Source: Phallus indusiatus (taxonomy: Eukaryota; Basidiomycota; Agaricomycetes; Phallales; Phallaceae). Taken from it: a stretch of 64,000 nucleotides of DNA. The notes below the pieces were generated by a model. It made no database searches and had not been told where the DNA came from. It saw only the letters and a list, made by a program, of their open reading frames with translations. The stretch covers positions 942,930 to 1,006,929 of the forward strand of contig JAQFWX010000012.1 of the NCBI GenBank assembly GCA_027605045.1. The letters run 5' to 3'. Shown here piece after piece: positions 58,616 through 64,000 of this stretch; the first letter of the stretch is position 1; each line of letters begins with the position of its first letter. The position numbers and the translations under genes are program-made.

Positions 58616-59027
58616 GAAGGGATAAGAAGGAACGTAAGTAACAGACCAGCAGTTTGGATAAATGTTCGTTTAGGCGATCGTGCCTAAACTGTAGCTGTAG
58701 ATGTGGCCTCGAGTGAAACCGGACCGAGTGCACAGTCAAGACAGGCTGGCTGTCAGTAGCCTCGACGGGCTCGACACCGCTCTCAACGACGTAGAACAGG
58801 TTTAAGGATAGTTTAAGAGTTGCGCTTAATTCGCCGTCACCTGTTACTGACATCCCAAAAAGACGTTGCAACCATATTCCATAACAGTACTAAGGCGAGC
58901 GCCCTCGAAACTGGCGAGTGAAAATGACTGTTATTCATGCGCATCTTTGTCTAATCAGATTTTTCTCTCACGTTCAGCCACATTGATATTAGATGTCCTT
59001 TGGGTGGTAGCAGACGTTGTATCAACG
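58616..59027. other. Intergenic, no supported gene
   Basis: Upstream region of the 57032-58615 gene and 3' flank of the Pex39-like gene. A minus-strand frame runs through it (58871-58377) but overlaps the signal-peptide exon out of frame. I treat it as chance. Confidence 0.4.
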
Positions 59028-59632
59028 TCACTCCCAGGGCTTCTTTCTCACCGGTTGTTTCGATATGCTGGGTTGCTCAGGCTAATGAATATATATCTCA
59101 GCATTTGGATCCTACTGCCAAAGAAAGCCCAACTGACATTTATATCATCAGATATCTGCTCGGTATGAGGCAGAAGATGTGTTTGTCCAGATCTGATCAG
59201 CTCGGCAATCTGTTGAAATGATAGCTGATTGTTAGACAAGGTCTGGGACTGACTCGTCTGAGCTTGAGCCTGAGATGGAGCCTGATTGGGCGAACTCATA
59301 GCGTGCTCAGTTTGCCATTGAAGAAATTGAGTCCAATCGACACTTTTTCCAGATATCCTGGTTCCAATCCTAGAATTACTGGATCTGAGATATACTTGTG
59401 ACTATGCTTTTACCTTGAGAAATAGTACGCCTTGGCCCGGCCAACCAACTCCTCGGATAATTCATCTCCTGTAGCAAGATCTTTCAGCCCCTCCTAACGA
59501 ATAAAACATATCAAACAAGGTTAAATTTCATAGCTGAAAATGGATTACTTGAAAAGATTCATCTTGAGAGAAGGGATATGATATAAATTCACGAAATGTA
59601 GCGTCTTGGTCTTCAGAGTACGGCATGCTCAT
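59028..59632 (-). CDS. KPWE-motif protein, Pex39-like peroxin
   Basis: Four exons (59632-59549, 59493-59414, 59369-59138, 59081-59028) sum to 450 bases, 149 residues. The N-terminal part (EGLKDLATGDELSEELVGRAKAYYFSR, then DWTQFLQWQ) is a compact helical segment. A Gln/Ser linker follows, then LSFQQIAELIRSGQTHLLP..ISDDIN and the extreme C-terminal RKKPWE. The last two elements, F..I..LI..G....P....I.D.(I/L)N and a terminal (K/R)PWE, characterise Pex39 (yeast Yjr012c, human C6ORF226), reported to assist Pex7-dependent import of PTS2 proteins into peroxisomes. The KPWE exon is 54 bases long, which makes it easy to miss; without it the frame ends in an unrelated tail. The start could also be the second Met, two codons on. 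Confidence 0.75.
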
Positions 59633-59700
59633 CGCTTCTTACGTAAGAATCACGTGGAAGTGCAAGCACCTTACTAGTTGTTCAAGTCTAATAACTAGTA

Positions 59701-60772
59701 ATGTCGAGCCTACGGTCAGCTGGGCCAGCTTGCGAACCAGTAAGTAGTTATTTATAGTTGAACTTTGTGCTTATCGAAAGTTTGATTGTTGCAGCATCAT
59801 GATTTATTTACTGCTGTTCTGTCTGCCGGCTTATGCGTTGGGCTAATTCTGTCCTATTTACCTCAGGTCCGTGTTCTGACTTTCTCGGTTCAAGAATATA
59901 TATTTACATTATTTTATCTCCCAGCATTATAGGATAATATCCAATAAAACATCCGAAGGATTTAGTCCTTGGTATCTTCTATTAGGCAGTACTTCTTCCG
60001 CCTCGGGAATGCTTAATGTGTGCGTCAACGTCACGGTCTATTTCTCTCATATGGCATCTTATCTCGGAGTACTCTTAGCATTCTGCTCCAATGGGATATC
60101 ATCAAATGTTGTAGCTCGATTGTACGGACTTTCATTCTTCCTATTTCAGAGTGCTCAAATTTCCCAACTATAGAAATTCGGTTATTGCTTGGAATCTCTT
60201 GGAGGCGTCATTCAGGTCATAATACAATGGGCCCTATTTACTTTCATGTGAGTATATCAGAATATATCCTAAGATCTACCAGATTTTCATAATTTTTATT
60301 TCAAAGCCTCGTTTTGTTCCTCATTTACTTTCCTCCGCATCTCAAATTTGTGAATCTTCCGCAGCAACACTCCAACGGAGACCCCTCATCTACAAAACCG
60401 ATCAATATAAAGAGCGACGATTGGCGACTGGCTGTCACCCTTGCTTGGGTAGTGGCTATTCATATGTGCGGTATAAATTCCCTCATCCAGTTCCGCCGCT
60501 ATTTACCATAGATACGTATTTCGTATAGACTGGTCGAGGCCTTTGTGACGTTTCTTCTCCTCATTTATCAGTCCCCGCCGGACGAGATTCATGCGTGGGC
60601 TGTGTTTCTCGGTGTATCTTCCTCCGGTCTTGCTGTAGTACAGTATCTCCCTCAACTCCTCAAAACCTACCGGTTGAAATTAGTCGGTGCCATCAGCATA
60701 CCAATGATGTGCATCCAAACCCCTGGCGCTGTTCTTATGGTCTTAAGTATCGCTCTCAGGTTCGTGTATTGA
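59701..60772 (+). CDS. PQ-loop repeat membrane protein
   Basis: Seven-helix PQ-loop family protein; relatives are lysosomal/vacuolar amino-acid exporters and related carriers. Exons begin 59701-59739, 59795-59866, 59925-60019, 60079-60121, 60174-60247, 60307-60465 and 60529 onward. The first PQ motif is LCVGLILSYLPQHYRI with SEGFSPWYLLLGSTSS. Next come LLQWDIIKCC, GYCLESLGGVIQVIIQWALF and FLIYFPPHLKF, and then the second PQ motif, GLAVVQYLPQLLKTY, with GAISIPMMCIQTPGAVLMVLSIALR. The 3' end is unclear: reading through gives ALRFVY and a stop at 60772. Relatives continue with PGTNWTSW, for which only a 27-base gap would be available here as an intron. A frame to 60954 may be the intended last exon, so the C-terminus may be altered. 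Confidence 0.75.
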
Positions 60773-61110
60773 AGCTAGCTATACAGGGACGTGTTTCATG
60801 GATCTTTCTTTGTAGACAAGGGGAGATCAGTGCCTTGTGCACACTCGGCCTTCAACCGGAAAAATCCGGTTGGTTGACCGGTGCAGGGCTATCAATCAAT
60901 GTCACACAAATCACGGCAGTGCTTATGCCGTACTTAAAAATAAAAATAGACTAGTTTGACGGATTTGATATTATGTAAGAAATAAGTAATAAGCTGATAA
61001 GATAACAAGAGCAGGCGCTTGTTGCGCCGCTAGAAAGAAAGACGAATGAGAGGCTTTGAGAGCTTGTCCAACAAGCTCTCATTTAAAATAAAGACACTTT
61101 AGACATCCTA

Positions 61111-64000
61111 CTAATTATGGTGTGACGGATGTAAATTCAGCGTGGATTGAAATGGATCATCCTGAAGACTGTGAGAAGATGATGCTGATGCTGGCACTGC
61201 GCCGGATGCGCCAGTATTCAACGGATAGTCGGAAGCAAGATAACGAGAGTGGTTTTGCGAAGAGAGAGTCGGATGGTAAGATAGGTGAGGCTGGGGATAA
61301 GCATTGCGCACTGGGTATGGATTGCTGACTGGGGGATTTCGGACTACCGGGTATGGATTGCTGACTGGGGGATTCCGGACTACCGGGTATGGGTTCCTAC
61401 GAACTGGGGCATTACGGACCGGGTATGGGTTACTGACTAGACGTGGCTTAGTGATTCGAAGTGTGTTGTGAACTGGACGGGTATTATAAACCGGACGAGG
61501 GTTGGAGACTGGAACTGGGAGATTTTGATGAGACGGCGAGAAACGAGAGAGCGTTGCTGTATGTGGGACGGCAATGGGAGTTTGTTCCTTTTGAACCGGG
61601 AGTTGCGAAGTTGGTTGAGGGTGAACGGAGTTGGGGTGAGCAGGTGTCGACGTTGGCTGAATATCACTCTAGACACAACGGGAATAATGGATAATGTTTT
61701 AAATAATTGATTCAAATTTGCATACCTTTGGCGCCAACTCAGATACGCCGGTGCGTATATGCAAAAACCTTGGGTCGAGAACTTCCTGAATTGGTAGTAC
61801 ACCCTCTGGAACAACTCGACCGGACCCTTGAGTAATAAGACGCTTTAATTTGGTGTGATTGTCTTGCAGCGCGCCTTCGGACTGTTGCAAACGCTTCATT
61901 GCTTTTTCTGCCTTTTCCGGCGTTTTGGCCTTTAACGCAGACTTCGTATTCTTCACCACGGTCTCTTGAAGCTTCAGTATTTTGTCGTTAACTTCCGAAA
62001 TTTGAGTGTCTTTTTGTTCGACTATTTTTTGCTGGATTCGTTCTAGACGACTTGTGTCAGATAAATAATTTTATTTCAGTTGCGCACAACCTACCTTTCT
62101 TCCAAATTCCTTTGCCGGCCCTCCTAAAATGTGTGGATGCTTGATCTCGGGTCTGAATGCCTTCTCGCTCAAATGTGAGACAGCCTTGAATTAAACGAGA
62201 GTCGTATTGGAGTCCTCGCATTATACCTGCCAGCATCGTGAGCCTCGTTCCATCCCGGTTAATATTCCTATGGGCTTGTTCATTCCCATTAGACGTCGTT
62301 GGCGCCGCCTTCCAGATGTCAATGGGAATTTTGCTGTATGGTCTGTAGATCCCTGCCAGAGCCATTTTGTTTGATGCTTCCTTATCTGCAAGCCAATCTA
62401 TATTCATGTAAGTATAGATCATACAAAGCATGCGACTTCAAGACTTACCTGCAGCTTTTTTCCCACCATTTCGAATCAATTCTAAGACCTCATCTAAATT
62501 GGGAAGATTTTCAGCCGAAGCTAAACTTATCATTGCAGCGCGAACTTCATGCGAAACAGAATTTTTCAAGCTTGTGATATTCCGTAGATAATGTGCGAAG
62601 CAGTAGCGGTAGATGCACGCCAAATGCTCTGTCGGCGTAAGATCCTTCAACTGTTTGTTCCACTCAACAGAATCTTTCTCTTCTCCATGGCATATCTCCC
62701 GGAGATAAAGTCCCAGACCTACAAGAGAAATTAATGCCGGCATAAGATGGGAAGACAAAACATACCTAAGGCTTGACCGCTATGACCATCAGCAGTTATT
62801 GTCTCAAACCCGGTGCCATGAATATGCCGAAATTGTACGGCTGTACCAGTGTCTTCTTTCACAATCCTGAACATTTCGCGAAACAAAATTTGGTGAGCTT
62901 CCGCGCTTTGTGAAGTGGTGAAAGCTCGAGCGAGGACTAAAGCTGGTAAAATAGTTAGTATATGTAACATTGACACGAAAAATACAGTTGATTTTACACA
63001 CATCTTGAATATTCCGGAAACCAGGCCTCAACTTCGAACTCTTGCCATTTTTGTAAACGTTTGAAAGACGTATCAAGCGAGGGACGGGTTGTTTTGTGGA
63101 AAAGGTGACTCATGATTGGGAACATGCATATTACAATATAAATATATCCGTCATTCGAAATTTTGTGTTCTTGAATGTAACGGATATATCTGTCACTGAG
63201 AGGACCTTGAGACTGCTCTTCAAAAAGAGCTTCCGCTCCTAGGATAATGTTTGAATACCTTGTGCGCATGTTCATAAACCTAGTGGGGGCGTACCTTCCA
63301 AACCTGTCCCATTGGGATAACGCTTCAAACGAATTTCCTCGATTAGCCGACTTGTGTGATCGTGGTTTCCAAAAGACGGATGAAGGTCTGTGAGAGTCGG
63401 ATCTCTTATTTCTTGCCATTTCAAAGTGTTCCGTAGATCCGTCATAAACCCGTTGTCCAAGAATAGGCGTCTTGGTGTGGCATCCGCCAATCGCCAGTCC
63501 AAACGATACATTAAGTCAATGAATTGAAGGCGAATAGATTTGGGCGTGCGTATTCGGGAAGGATTTGGGTGAGAATGAGGATTTCGACAGACCATTAATA
63601 CATATGGACAATCGTGTAAGTTGTCGGGTTTGTAGATCTCGAAGTGTGCTTTACAATCGTTCGCTTTGACTAGTTTTCCTCTTTGTAATATACCCTTTGA
63701 ATCCCGGTGCCATGAAGCTGAAAATATACTAGCTTGAGTGAGGAATAAACGGAAAAAATAAACGCTTACCACAGAGTTCTTTCTGTTCGCGATAAGCACA
63801 TGTCGTCTTACAGTGCACGAGGGGACCATAGCCCTTGGACTGCGCGTCCAGTTCATACACGTTGATTCGTGCAACGTCGTTCATCATGAGAGCTTGAAGA
63901 TAATTTAAATCGAACTCTCCAATGTTACGGAGGATCAAGTGACCGTGCTCTCCCTTTTTGTGCAGCTCACAGCTAGACGACGAACAATGGCAATGCTTCA
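61111..64000 (-). CDS. MULE-transposase-like protein with coiled-coil and Pro-rich repeat tail (5' partial)
   Basis: The gene runs off the right edge, so the start is missing. The visible N-terminal part has CHCSSSSCELHKKGEHGHL and CKTTCAYREQKELC, probable zinc ligands. Then come GKLVKANDCKAHFEIYKP and CRNPHSHPNPSRIRTP, and a DDE-like core: Asp in RPSLDTSFKRLQKW, Asp in ITADGHSGQALG, Glu in TSNGNEQAHRNINRDG. This is the spacing of Mutator-like transposases and a signature of a widespread agaricomycete family. Downstream exons give a coiled coil (RIQQKIVEQKDTQISEVNDK, then EKAEKAMKRLQQSEGAL). An intron with a CAG acceptor near 61657 leads to a Pro-rich tail with NPYPVVRNPPVS repeats, ending at TAG 61111. 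About eight introns and no lesion suggest a host gene rather than a mobile copy. Confidence 0.7.
61314..61408. repeat. 36-base coding tandem repeat (NPYPVVRNPPVS)
   Basis: A 36-base unit beginning GGGTATGGATTGCTGACTGG is present twice almost exactly, followed by a shorter diverged copy, in frame in the tail of the MULE-like gene. On the minus strand each unit encodes NPYPVVRNPPVS. Multiples of three keep the frame, so length can vary without breaking the protein. Confidence 0.8.

Noticed and set aside
58377..58871. 164-codon minus-strand frame
   Set aside because: Overlaps the signal-peptide exon of the 57032-58615 gene in another frame and has no motif.

Overview
The window is nuclear DNA of a filamentous basidiomycete, most likely a mushroom-forming agaricomycete. 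Genes are split by many 50-60 base GT-AG introns and lie on both strands without operons. Several encoded families are typical of that group: HNH proteins with a C-terminal LPLPSP segment, a secreted GtaA-type glutaminase, and MULE-like proteins with an NGNEQAHRNINRDG signature. Gene models were joined by eye from open frames and splice signals. Where exon sums are quoted they were checked for divisibility by three.

Layout. 1-6.2 kb: a proline/threonine-rich membrane-anchored protein of unknown function (1031-3109, minus), a broken duplicate of its 3' half (4620-5549), an LTR-like block and an intron-containing tRNA-Leu(AAG). 6.8-26.5 kb: a ZNFX1/NFX1-type helicase locus. A worn 3' remnant (about 6780-7230) is followed by an HNH-family gene (7485-8755, plus) and two tandem minus-strand copies of a very large gene (copy A 9089-17134, copy B 17813-26091). 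These have N-terminal CCCH fingers, an SF1 helicase core, NF-X1 zinc fingers and a C-terminal RZ-type zinc finger. Both copies are damaged, by different lesions: copy A has an in-frame TAA in the second helicase domain; copy B carries a 351-base solo-LTR-like insertion and a 27-base deletion just before Walker A.

26.7-38 kb: a GH20 beta-N-acetylhexosaminidase, then two tiny housekeeping genes arranged head to head, QCR8 (complex III) and OST4 (oligosaccharyltransferase), followed by a small Cys-rich protein, an ArfGAP and an F-box-like protein. 38.3-45 kb: secreted glutaminase, a GDP-fucose/triose-phosphate-type nucleotide-sugar transporter and an unknown signal-peptide/TM protein. 45-51.6 kb: one very large DUF3684 protein with an Hsp90/sacsin-like ATPase domain. 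51.9-61 kb: membrane-anchored histidine acid phosphatase, mitochondrial ETF-ubiquinone oxidoreductase, an unknown single-pass membrane protein, a KPWE-motif protein resembling the peroxin Pex39, and a PQ-loop membrane protein. 61.1-64 kb: a MULE-transposase-like gene with a coiled-coil and Pro-rich repeat tail that runs off the right edge.

Most genes outside the helicase locus are ordinary cell-biology genes with no common pathway. The most notable part is the tandem ZNFX1-like helicase array (ZNFX1 and its fungal relatives act in small-RNA silencing), which appears to be expanding and decaying at once. Also worth attention are the Pex39-like gene, the DUF3684 protein that carries both an ATPase domain and an HExxH motif, and the intron-rich transposase-derived gene.
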